NCBI GenBank assembly: GCA_964567045.1
Contig: CAZMLE010000050.1
Location: 1-27,323 of the forward strand
DNA: 27,323 nucleotides
DNA from: JAFNGF01 sp964567045
GTDB lineage: Bacteria > Planctomycetota > Phycisphaerae > Sedimentisphaerales > Anaerobacaceae
Reading direction: 5' to 3'
The position numbers were made by a program, and so were the translations under genes. The number at the start of each line of letters is the position of its first letter. The stretch's first letter is position 1. Under the pieces are notes generated by a model that was given only the letters and a program-made list of their open reading frames with translations, made no database searches and was not told where the DNA came from. Below are positions 21,301-27,323 of the stretch, in pieces.

Positions 21301-22269
21301 ATGGAGTTTTCCCCTTCGGTATATGAGCACGCGGCCAGAGTGATTGATAAAAATCCCTGGGAGGTGTCACGAAGCCCGCAGCTTCTGGCTCAAGGTAACA
21401 TAGAAGCGTTTCGCCTGTACAAGCATCGCCCTGTAGTGGTCGGCATAGACATTTATAATCTGGAGGCTGAGGCATACGGCGCGCCTGTTGAAAGACCCAG
21501 CGGCAATGGAATCCCTGCCATTTCCAGGCACACCTATTCTACGCTGGAGGAATTACTGGAGCTAAAGCCGCTCAACCCGAAAAAAGATGGCCGAATTCCG
21601 ATGGTTATACAGGCCGCTAAGCAGGTCGCCGGGCAATGTCCTGACGCCGATGTGAGAATACCCTTGGGCGGCCCTTTTTCGATAGCGGCCAATTTAATGG
21701 GATTTGAGGCCCTGCTTTGTCAGGTTATAGCCAGGCCGAATGCGGTTACAGAAACTCTGCTGCATTTGGTGACCGGCCAAGTCCGGTTTGCCCAGGAAGT
21801 TGTCGACAATGGTCTGGATATAGCGTTTTTTGAATCAGCGGCGACACCGCCTTTGTTGTCGCCTGGCCAGTTCAGGGACGTTGAGCTGCCGGCTCTGAAA
21901 GAAATAATGGAAAAGACCGCTGAAGTTGTCGGTCACCCCGTGCCCTGCATCATTGGCGGCAATACGGCCCCAATTCTTGAAGCGATGCTGGAAACGGGAA
22001 CCGGGTACGTTTGCTGCCCGGCGGAAACCGACCAGCGAGTGTTTATGGAAAAAATCAGAGCGCATCCTGATGTGATGGTTAGAATCAATATGGACCCCCG
22101 GCCAATGACTGCCGGGAATATCCAGGCCGTCCGAGACGAAGTTGACAGAGTCCTGGCACTGGCTGAAAACAGAAAAAAAGTCTGCCTGGGAACGGGATGT
22201 CTGCCGTACGAAACAGACCCGGAAATCGTAATCAAAACACGAGAGTATATTTTGTCGAAGACCACGTAA
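21301..22269 (+). CDS. Uroporphyrinogen decarboxylase-fold protein (MtaA/CmuA-like), first copy
   Basis: A 322-residue protein of the UroD superfamily, which includes haem-pathway decarboxylases and corrinoid methyltransferases. It lacks the N-terminal Arg-rich substrate motif of true HemE. The segment aligned with the methyltransferases' zinc ligands reads IIGGNTAPIL in place of H-x-C-GNT, so two ligands are missing, while a later cysteine (GTGCLPYETDPE) is kept. No corrinoid protein or activator gene is in the window. Candidate roles are methyl transfer or decarboxylation of a catabolic intermediate. AAGGAA lies about 11 nt before the ATG, and gaps are 30 bp upstream and 26 bp downstream. 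Confidence 0.82.
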   Translation: MEFSPSVYEHAARVIDKNPWEVSRSPQLLAQGNIEAFRLYKHRPVVVGIDIYNLEAEAYGAPVERPSGNGIPAISRHTYSTLEELLELKPLNPKKDGRIPMVIQAAKQVAGQCPDADVRIPLGGPFSIAANLMGFEALLCQVIARPNAVTETLLHLVTGQVRFAQEVVDNGLDIAFFESAATPPLLSPGQFRDVELPALKEIMEKTAEVVGHPVPCIIGGNTAPILEAMLETGTGYVCCPAETDQRVFMEKIRAHPDVMVRINMDPRPMTAGNIQAVRDEVDRVLALAENRKKVCLGTGCLPYETDPEIVIKTREYILSKTT

Positions 22270-22295
22270 GAATATTCCAGAGGGGAGACAGAGGT

Positions 22296-23999
22296 ATGGC
22301 TGAGAACCGCATTGAAAAAGAATGCCAACTGATATTGGCTGCCCGGCAGAAAGGTAAAGCAGCGCTTTTCAGGACTTATCTCAAGTTGTCAGGGCCCGGC
22401 TGGCTCCAGAGCGGCATAACCATCGGCGGGGCGTCATTCTCATCGAGTCTATACCTGGGCATATTATCCGGCTTTACTTTTTTATGGCTGCAGCCCCTGT
22501 ACATGATTCTGGGTATCGTCATGCTTTCGGCAATCGCCTATGTAACTCTTTCCACTGGAAAGCCTCCGCTGAGAACCATAAATTCGCACGTCAATCCGGT
22601 GCTTGGATGGGGCTGGCTGTTTGCAACTATGGCCGCTAACCTCGTTTGGTCTCTGCCGCAGTTTACTCTGGCAACTCGTGCAATTCAGCAAAATCTTTTG
22701 CCCAACCTGGTCGGGCCGCAGGTTTTGCCGGACCCCTGGGGCAGGATACTGGTTGTCTGCTTCCTTCTTGCAGTCTGCATCACTGTGACGATGTTCTACG
22801 GCGCCGGCATCCGGGGCGTCAGAATCTTCGAGGTAATCATAAAGGCAATTGTCAGCATGATCCTTTTGTGTTTCTTTGCCGTGATCCTGAAGCTGGCTTT
22901 CAAGGAGGGCGGCATGAACTGGGGCAAGGTCCTGGCAGGACTAATACCCGACCCGCGGTTCTTTTTTAGACCCGCAGAAGGACTTGCCCCCTATCTTGCG
23001 GCCGTTGCCGAGAATTGTCGCCAGTTCTGGGTAAATCTGATCGTCAGCCAGCAGAGTGCCACCATGATAGCTGCAATGGCTGCAACGGTGGGCGTCAATA
23101 TGACGTTTCTATTTCCATACTCGATGCTGCGGCGGGGCTGGAACAAGGACTTCCGAGGCCTGGGAATCTTCGACCTTTCGACAGGTCTATTCATACCGTT
23201 TGTTCTTGCAACCGGCTTTGTCGTCATGGCGTCGGCTTCGCGATTCTACACCGTGCCTGAGCCGGGTTTCGTGCCCGACAAGCAGGGCGGAACGGCAACT
23301 GTCAAGCCTGCCGACAATCTTGTCGGGCCGTACAAGGCGCTGCTTAAGCGGCGGCTGGCGTTCGAAATAGGCAGCCAGGCGGTAGCCAAACTTTCAGCCG
23401 AGCAGTTACAGCAACGTACCGAGGCCCTGCCATACGCCGACAAGAAAATGGCGGCAATGCTTGTCAAGCGAGATAACATTAACCTGGCGGAGACATTGAC
23501 GCCTCTTACGGGTAAAGTAGTTGCACAATATCTCTTCGGCCTCGGCGTGATGGGACTGGGCATAAGCGCCGCTACGATGCTAATGACCATCAACGGGCTT
23601 TGCCTGTGCGAGCTGCTGGGTAGGCCACCAACGGGCTGGCCTCAGCGCATCGGCGCCCTGATCGTCTCGGTCGGTGCTTTGGGCGCCATCTTCTGGGAGC
23701 AGCCGGCGCCCTGGCTGGCAATGCCGACCTCGGCTTTCTGCTCCATACTGCTGCCGATTGCATACTTTACCTTTTTCATCCTTATGAACCAAAAAAGCAC
23801 CCTCGGCGACAGTATGCCGCGAGGCGCCAGACGCATTATCTGGAATGTCCTTATGGCTCTGGCAACCACCGTGGCAACATTTATCAGTATGTGGAGTCTG
23901 TGGACCTGGATGAAAACCTGGAGCATCGCGATAATAGCTGCCTTTGTAGGGTTTGTGTTGGTTGTACACTTTGCTCGCAAAAGTAAGGCTGCCGCATGA
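22296..23999 (+). CDS. Nramp-like membrane transporter lacking the metal-binding motif
   Basis: A 567-residue membrane protein with about 11-12 helices and the LeuT-type fold of Nramp carriers. TM1 aligns well: GPGWLQSGITIGGASFSSS against the family GPG...IDPGNFAT, so the DPGN metal ligands are GGAS here. In TM6, the family MPH(N) becomes VGVN in AATVGVNMTFLF. Both changes remove the manganese/iron site, so a different cargo is likely. A soluble insertion (about residues 325-405) lies between two helices. The ATG at 22296 is preferred over the ORF that extends back to 22197, because the latter overlaps the previous gene and AGGGGAG precedes 22296. The gene overlaps the next by 4 nt. Confidence 0.82.
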   Translation: MAENRIEKECQLILAARQKGKAALFRTYLKLSGPGWLQSGITIGGASFSSSLYLGILSGFTFLWLQPLYMILGIVMLSAIAYVTLSTGKPPLRTINSHVNPVLGWGWLFATMAANLVWSLPQFTLATRAIQQNLLPNLVGPQVLPDPWGRILVVCFLLAVCITVTMFYGAGIRGVRIFEVIIKAIVSMILLCFFAVILKLAFKEGGMNWGKVLAGLIPDPRFFFRPAEGLAPYLAAVAENCRQFWVNLIVSQQSATMIAAMAATVGVNMTFLFPYSMLRRGWNKDFRGLGIFDLSTGLFIPFVLATGFVVMASASRFYTVPEPGFVPDKQGGTATVKPADNLVGPYKALLKRRLAFEIGSQAVAKLSAEQLQQRTEALPYADKKMAAMLVKRDNINLAETLTPLTGKVVAQYLFGLGVMGLGISAATMLMTINGLCLCELLGRPPTGWPQRIGALIVSVGALGAIFWEQPAPWLAMPTSAFCSILLPIAYFTFFILMNQKSTLGDSMPRGARRIIWNVLMALATTVATFISMWSLWTWMKTWSIAIIAAFVGFVLVVHFARKSKAAA

Positions 24000-25075
24000 C
24001 TGATGAGCAATGGGAAAGGCTGCTGGCTGTTATAAACGGCGAGCTGATCGAGCCGCTGCCGGTCGGCTTTATTATCGACAGCCCCTGGCTTGCAGGCTGG
24101 GCAGGCGTCTCAATGATGGACTACTTCGCCGGCGAGCAACTGTGGTTCGAGGCCAACCTTAAAGCCGTCCGTCAATTCCCGGATGTGATGTTTCTGCCCG
24201 GCTTTTGGGCTGAATTCGGTATGTGTACCGAGCCGTCCGCTTTCGGCTGCAGATGCCGGTGGGGAGAGAACGAATTTCCCTTCGCAGAAAAGGTCATCAG
24301 CGATATAAGAACCCTGCCATGTGATGGCAGGGTTAAGCGGTTAACCCCCCCATCACTATGGGGGGGTTCACTTTCACTTGGCACGCCCGATCCGAGAACG
24401 GACGGATTGCCGCCCTTTGTCCTGAAGCGTCTGCGGCATTATCAAGAGAAAATCGAGCAGGAAGGTCACGCCATCAAGTTCGCTGTCTCGCGTGGGCCGT
24501 TAAACGTGGCCACCTTCGTAGCAGACAGCACAGAATTCCTTATGGCCATTCGAACCAATCCGGACGAGGCCCACGTGCTGCTTGACATCGTGACGGATTT
24601 TATTGTTGACTGGCTAAAACTTCAGGCACAAAGCTTTGCCTCGATCGATGGCATACTTATTCTCGATGACATCGTGGGTTTTCTGGGAGAAAATGATTTC
24701 AACGAGATGGCGATGCCCTACCTATCGCGGATATTCCAATCGCTCGATGTGAGCGTGAGATTCTTCCACAATGATGCCGCCGGCTTGGTGTGCGCACCAT
24801 ATCTTTCGCAAATCGGCGTCAACCTGTTCAACTTCAGCTACCAACACACGCTCACAGAGATGAAGAAACTTACAAAGAATACCGTTACCCTGCTTGGCAA
24901 CATCCCCACTCGCGATGTGCTCGCAGCAGGCACACCTGATGATGTGCGAGCCAGCGTAAAAGCGGCGCTCGATTCCGTGCCCGACAAATGCCGGATTATC
25001 CTATCCTGCGGCGGCGGTATGCCGCCCGGCGTGCCAACAGAGAATATTGAAGCGTTCCTATCGGCGGTTAAATGA
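23996..25075 (+). CDS. Uroporphyrinogen decarboxylase-fold protein, second copy
   Basis: A 359-residue UroD-superfamily protein, distantly related to that at 21301. The start overlaps the transporter stop (ATGA), so translation is coupled. The fold is complete: DPRTDGLPPFVLKRL, GPLNVATFVADSTEFLMAI, DGILILDDIVGFLG, FFHNDAAG, LLGNIPTRDVLAAGTPDDV and a final SCGGGMPPGVPTENI. The metal-ligand region reads FHND in place of H-x-C, so it also departs from MtaA. Residues about 106-125 (LPCDGRVKRLTPPSLWGGS) come from two perfect hairpins at 24310-24368 and look like an insertion; without them the segment would read directly into the DPRTDG helix. It is the last gene of the operon. Methyl transfer or decarboxylation is inferred. 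Confidence 0.82.
   Translation: MTDEQWERLLAVINGELIEPLPVGFIIDSPWLAGWAGVSMMDYFAGEQLWFEANLKAVRQFPDVMFLPGFWAEFGMCTEPSAFGCRCRWGENEFPFAEKVISDIRTLPCDGRVKRLTPPSLWGGSLSLGTPDPRTDGLPPFVLKRLRHYQEKIEQEGHAIKFAVSRGPLNVATFVADSTEFLMAIRTNPDEAHVLLDIVTDFIVDWLKLQAQSFASIDGILILDDIVGFLGENDFNEMAMPYLSRIFQSLDVSVRFFHNDAAGLVCAPYLSQIGVNLFNFSYQHTLTEMKKLTKNTVTLLGNIPTRDVLAAGTPDDVRASVKAALDSVPDKCRIILSCGGGMPPGVPTENIEAFLSAVK
24310..24368. repeat. Two perfect 11-bp-stem hairpins inside a UroD-fold gene
   Basis: Hairpin 1 (24310-24334) pairs AACCCTGCCAT with ATGGCAGGGTT around a GTG loop. Hairpin 2 (24343-24368) pairs AACCCCCCCAT with ATGGGGGGGTT around CACT. Both have perfect 11-bp stems with the same ends (AACCC...CAT), separated by 8 nt. 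They are read in frame without stop codons. Confidence 0.85.
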
Positions 25076-25095
25076 AACCCCGCAATCCGAGTAAT

Positions 25096-25301
25096 GGATA
25101 TCAGGAAATCAGGTAACCAGGGTGCAGTATATCAGCAGACCAGGGTGTCAGGTCGCAGGGCATCAGGGTAACAGGCAATCAGGCAACTGATAACCTGATA
25201 GCCTGATAACCACTTCCTGATAACCTGATAACCGGATAACCACTACCTGATATCCTGATACTCTAATACCCACACCCTGATGATCTGATACCCTGATATC
25301 C
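25096..25301. repeat. Large inverted-repeat array of TATCAGG / CCTGATA units
   Basis: The left part carries TCAGG-type units (GGATATCAGG, AATCAGG, CATCAGGG) and the right part about ten CCTGATA-type units (AACCTGATA, ACTTCCTGATAA, ACCCTGATG). The outer arms GGATATCAGG (25096-25105) and CCTGATATCC (25292-25301) are perfect complements. The array fills the gap between the convergent operon end (25075) and the CsgG-like gene (25344) and could act as a bidirectional terminator. No protein-coding signal is visible. Confidence 0.8.
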
Positions 25302-25343
25302 GGCATTCCCTTCCGACAGTGGCGGTCATGTGGTTCGGCCTGA

Positions 25344-26003
25344 TCATTTCTTCATAACAAATCTGTAGGGCATGTTTTCACAGACCTTCTTTATTAGCTT
25401 CTGGACCTGTTCAGCCTGCTGGGGCGACAAAGCATGTCCTGCGACTCCACCTAAGACGCCACCTATGACTCCGCCCGCTACCCTGTCCCTCGTGTCACCC
25501 CCAGCTACGGTGGCACCTACGGCGGCACCGGCGGCAGCGCCAACTATGGTCGAGAGGGTTTTACCGGTGCTGCCGAACCCGCTGCCCAGCCACAAGATAC
25601 TGCCATCCTCGACGTCCACCATCTTAGCCGTCATGTTCATCTCTTCTTTGTAGGTCGGTATACTGATAAGGACCACCGCCGGTACGTTCAGAACCTTTCC
25701 GGCTTTAGCCGCCCCCTCGTCACTGGTTATATTCGAGGCCTGAAATTCTTGTTCTTTGAGCAATGCCTGCACTTTGGCTCGCTCCACAACCGTATAGCCT
25801 CGCTTCACCAACTCCATCGCAAAAAAGTCGCCAATCTGGTTCTTGGCTGCGTCACCAGCGACGGCGCCGGAGACCTCAACAATGGCCACCTTATTCAACT
25901 GGCCGAAATCATAGCCGGCTCTGGTGTAACTTTCACCTTTGCCTGTCGCGCAGCCGGCGACAACCAAAGCCGACAACAAGGTGCACACACATACGGTCTT
26001 CAT
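25344..26003 (-). CDS. CsgG-like lipoprotein with glycine zipper
   Basis: A 219-residue outer-membrane-type lipoprotein. The signal ends in VVAG-C18, a good lipobox. The middle (about 36-140; KVAIVEVSG, ELVKRGYTVVERAKVQALLKEQEF, AGKVLNVPAVVLISI) resembles the CsgG/curli-assembly and related penicillin-binding activator fold. Residues about 154-190 form a glycine-zipper membrane segment (GAAAGAAVGATVAGG, then AGGVIGGVLGGVAG). The protein is shorter than CsgG itself. GGGAGGT lies about 7 nt upstream of the ATG. A role in export or envelope assembly is inferred from the fold; no curlin-type genes are nearby. It is convergent with the operon and divergent from the prepilin-like gene. Confidence 0.82.
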   Translation of the reverse strand: MKTVCVCTLLSALVVAGCATGKGESYTRAGYDFGQLNKVAIVEVSGAVAGDAAKNQIGDFFAMELVKRGYTVVERAKVQALLKEQEFQASNITSDEGAAKAGKVLNVPAVVLISIPTYKEEMNMTAKMVDVEDGSILWLGSGFGSTGKTLSTIVGAAAGAAVGATVAGGDTRDRVAGGVIGGVLGGVAGHALSPQQAEQVQKLIKKVCENMPYRFVMKK

Positions 26004-26214
26004 AGCTTGTACCTCCCAGAAAAAAAACCATTAAACAAAACAACAGGAAATTGAATCTGTACATGATTCTCGCAGGACTGTCAATGGTTTTTTGCCCTTT
26101 TTTCGCCAGATGCACCACACCGAGGAATGGCCAGCAACCTCCGTATGTTGGCAAATTTCGGCCATCGCCGTACCGGCGACGGCTAAACGTCAAGTAACAC
26201 ACCGAGAAATAATA

Positions 26215-26249
26215 AAAGGCTAAGGGTAATCCGTTTACTCTTAGCCTTT
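26215..26249. terminator. Strong hairpin, terminator-like on the minus strand
   Basis: AAAGGCTAAGGGTAA (26215-26229) pairs with TTACTCTTAGCCTTT (26235-26249) over 15 bp with one G-T wobble and a 5-nt loop. On the minus strand it is followed by TTTTATTATTTCT, a fair T-rich tract. No minus-strand gene is recognised upstream of it, so an unannotated small RNA or an attenuator before the CsgG-like gene are both possible. Confidence 0.5.
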
Positions 26250-26499
26250 CCTATATATTTATCCGCCCGCCAGGAGCGGGAGGCAGCTTTGCCATCTGCG
26301 ATGGTCATCTACGCAGGGTTGTATATGAGTGGAAACAGCATATTTAATCCGCATGACGCTATCTCCGTACACGGCCCAAAAATTCCTACCACGCAGGATT
26401 ATCGGTCAAAAACCAGGCCGGATTCAGAACTTCCTAACAATCGCCGCACTTTTTTGACCAGCATCCGCAGTACAGATATAGTATTATGGGATTATGTCC

Positions 26500-26528
26500 T
26501 TGACAGAAATCGGTACGCGTGGTAAAAT
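26500..26528 (+). promoter_or_regulatory. Near-consensus promoter for the prepilin-like gene
   Basis: A perfect TTGACA (26500-26505), a 17-nt spacer and TAAAAT (26523-26528) make this one of the best promoters in the window. Transcription would start near 26535, leaving an untranslated leader of about 223 nt before the ATG at 26758. I do not recognise a known riboswitch in the leader. Confidence 0.6.
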
Positions 26529-26757
26529 CGTCAGTAATCGAGAAGAAACGGCTGTCAGAAACACAAAAGTCTTCGGGAAGAGGCTGTGATACGTAATAAG
26601 GTTTGCCAGACCACTTTAGGAGGGCAGGAAAACCAGAACAGACCCAATCTGTCAGAAAAATACCCTAAGAATAGTTGTCGGAAATGCAGAATCAGCAGAA
26701 CACTGCGCTAAAATTGCGCGTCCAACAAGAACGAGGGCAGAAAGGCTGACCGTAACT

Positions 26758-27323
26758 ATGAGCAGGCGAAAAGGTTTTATCCGCCAGACGTATGGCGGAT
26801 TTACGCTAATAGAGCTCTTGGTGGTCATTGCTATTATTGCGCTATTGATGTCCATACTTATGCCGGCGATGCAGCGGGTAAGAAAACAGGCAAAGACCAC
26901 TATTTGCCAGACGAGAGTAAAAGAATGGGCACTGTACTTTTCGCTGTACACGGAAGACTATGACGGCCGCTTCCAGGCAGGTGTCGGATCTGGCCACACA
27001 TACCATTGGTTCAACGCGCTACGGTCATACTACCGTAATGACCACGAATTCTGCTGCTGTCCGACAGCTACCCAACCGCTGCTTGATGTGAACGGCAACG
27101 TCACAGGTAGATTCAACACATTTGCAGCCTGGGGCAAATTTACCGGCGAAGGTTACGCCCCCGAAGGTGATTGGGGCAGCTATGGAATAAACGGCTGGGT
27201 AGAAAACCCCCCGTCGAGCTATACGACAGTTTATGAAAATTTTGAGACGGTAAATAACTGGCGGACTGCGAATGTTAAGGGCGCAGGTTATGTGCCGCTG
27301 TTTTTTGACGCCCTGCGATTCAA
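26758..27323 (+). CDS. Prepilin-like protein (type II secretion/type IV pilin N-terminus), cut by window edge
   Basis: The first 188 residues are present and the 3' end lies outside the window. The N-terminus MSRRKGFIRQTYGG is followed by FTLIELLVVIAIIALLMSIL, the class III signal and hydrophobic helix cut by prepilin peptidase between Gly14 and Phe15, with Glu at +5. The rest resembles planctomycete pseudopilin-like proteins: QTRVKEWALYFSLYTEDYDGRF and a Cys-rich CCCPTA segment. Normal relatives read RRKGFTLIELL; the eight extra residues IRQTYGGF are encoded by a 24-nt palindromic insertion. AAAGG lies about 12 nt before the ATG, a weak ribosome-binding site. A long leader follows a strong promoter. 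Confidence 0.88.
   Translation, partial: MSRRKGFIRQTYGGFTLIELLVVIAIIALLMSILMPAMQRVRKQAKTTICQTRVKEWALYFSLYTEDYDGRFQAGVGSGHTYHWFNALRSYYRNDHEFCCCPTATQPLLDVNGNVTGRFNTFAAWGKFTGEGYAPEGDWGSYGINGWVENPPSSYTTVYENFETVNNWRTANVKGAGYVPLFFDALRF
26780..26799. repeat. CCGCC-family palindrome at the prepilin cleavage site, copy 6
   Basis: The core TCCGCCAGACGTATGGCGGA is flanked by TTTA on both sides (26776-26779 and 26800-26803). Removing the core and one TTTA restores Lys-Gly-Phe-Thr-Leu-Ile-Glu, the standard prepilin motif. The element rebuilds Gly-Gly-Phe at its 3' end, so the cleavage site is kept. Confidence 0.9.

Larger units (their letters stand above)
26004..26757. other. 754-bp divergent intergenic region
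   Basis: No convincing gene is present; a 78-codon open frame at 26289-26525 has no ribosome-binding site or recognisable protein character. The stretch holds an AT-rich segment next to the CsgG-like gene, a strong hairpin at 26215-26249, a diverged CCGCC-type palindrome just after TTTA at 26258-26261 (CCCGCCAGGAGCGGG, about 26266-26280), a promoter at 26500-26528, and a leader of about 220 nt before the prepilin-like gene. Confidence 0.55.

Noticed and set aside
22197..22295. Longer N-terminus for the Nramp-like transporter
   Set aside because: It overlaps the end of the UroD-fold gene in another frame; the ATG at 22296 has a better ribosome-binding site and fits the family start.
24310..24368. 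Hairpins as an intrinsic terminator inside the operon
   Set aside because: They lie within a continuous, well-matched coding frame and are not followed by a T-tract.
25096..25301. Possible CRISPR array
   Set aside because: Units are short, variable in spacing and orientation, with no constant repeat of about 25-37 bp and no unique spacers.
26289..26525. Plus-strand open frame of 78 codons
   Set aside because: No ribosome-binding site, no recognisable protein character, and it runs over the -35 region of the prepilin promoter.

Overview
The window reads like a chromosomal segment of a planctomycete, probably class Phycisphaerae. This is inferred from gene style, not from a marker gene. The signs are secreted multidomain proteins with planctomycete-type dockerin repeats ending in Trp, a LamG domain, membrane-anchored DUF362 proteins, secreted DUF5060/DUF4038 glycosidase-like proteins, a GTP-type PEP carboxykinase, uroporphyrinogen-decarboxylase-fold paralogs, and a prepilin-like protein with the FTLIELLVVIAIIALL helix. 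I see no phage genes, transposase or CRISPR array.

Layout. 1-2.1 kb: the possible tail of a gene, an acyl-ACP thioesterase (+) and a coiled-coil lipoprotein (-), the last two convergent on a 13-bp-stem hairpin. 2.1-5.65 kb: a large secreted protein (hydrolase-like, dockerin, LamG; -) flanked by repeat-rich non-coding DNA. 5.65-11.5 kb: four minus-strand genes, namely DUF362, a DUF5060/DUF4038 protein, DUF362 fused to a dockerin, and a tiny C2H2-finger protein. 11.6-11.9 kb: tRNA-Ser(CGA), with its 3' end copied 126 bp downstream. 11.9-13.9 kb: a WYL regulator (-), probably leaderless, and a CPBP membrane protease (+). 14.0-25.1 kb: a tight eight-gene plus-strand operon of pckG, a secreted glycosidase-like protein, a Gfo/Idh/MocA oxidoreductase, a sodium:solute symporter, a beta-hydroxyacid dehydrogenase, a UroD-fold protein, an Nramp-like carrier without the metal motif, and a second UroD-fold protein. 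25.1-27.3 kb: an inverted-repeat array, a CsgG-like lipoprotein (-) and the start of a prepilin-like gene (+) cut by the window edge.

How the genes may work together. The operon looks like a route from an external glycoside to central metabolism: extracellular release, Na+-driven uptake, two NAD(P)-dependent oxidoreductases, two UroD-fold enzymes that could move or remove a methyl or carboxyl group, and PEPCK for gluconeogenesis. The substrate cannot be read from the sequence. The DUF362 plus DUF5060/DUF4038 cluster at 5.65-11.5 kb is a second, related carbohydrate-linked unit.

The most unusual property of the window is its load of short palindromic elements of about 20-25 bp in several families. 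They lie between genes and also inside coding sequences, in frame. The best defined has the core TCCGCCAGACGTATGGCGGA and is often flanked by a 4-bp direct repeat, usually TTTA. One copy sits exactly at the prepilin cleavage motif, one supplies the last codons and stop of a secreted enzyme, and others lie in the thioesterase and the CPBP protease. A separate 24-nt element is shown to be an insertion by comparing the two DUF362 paralogs. This resembles the protein-invading palindromic elements of Rickettsia, but with different sequences and, for the TTTA family, an apparent target duplication.
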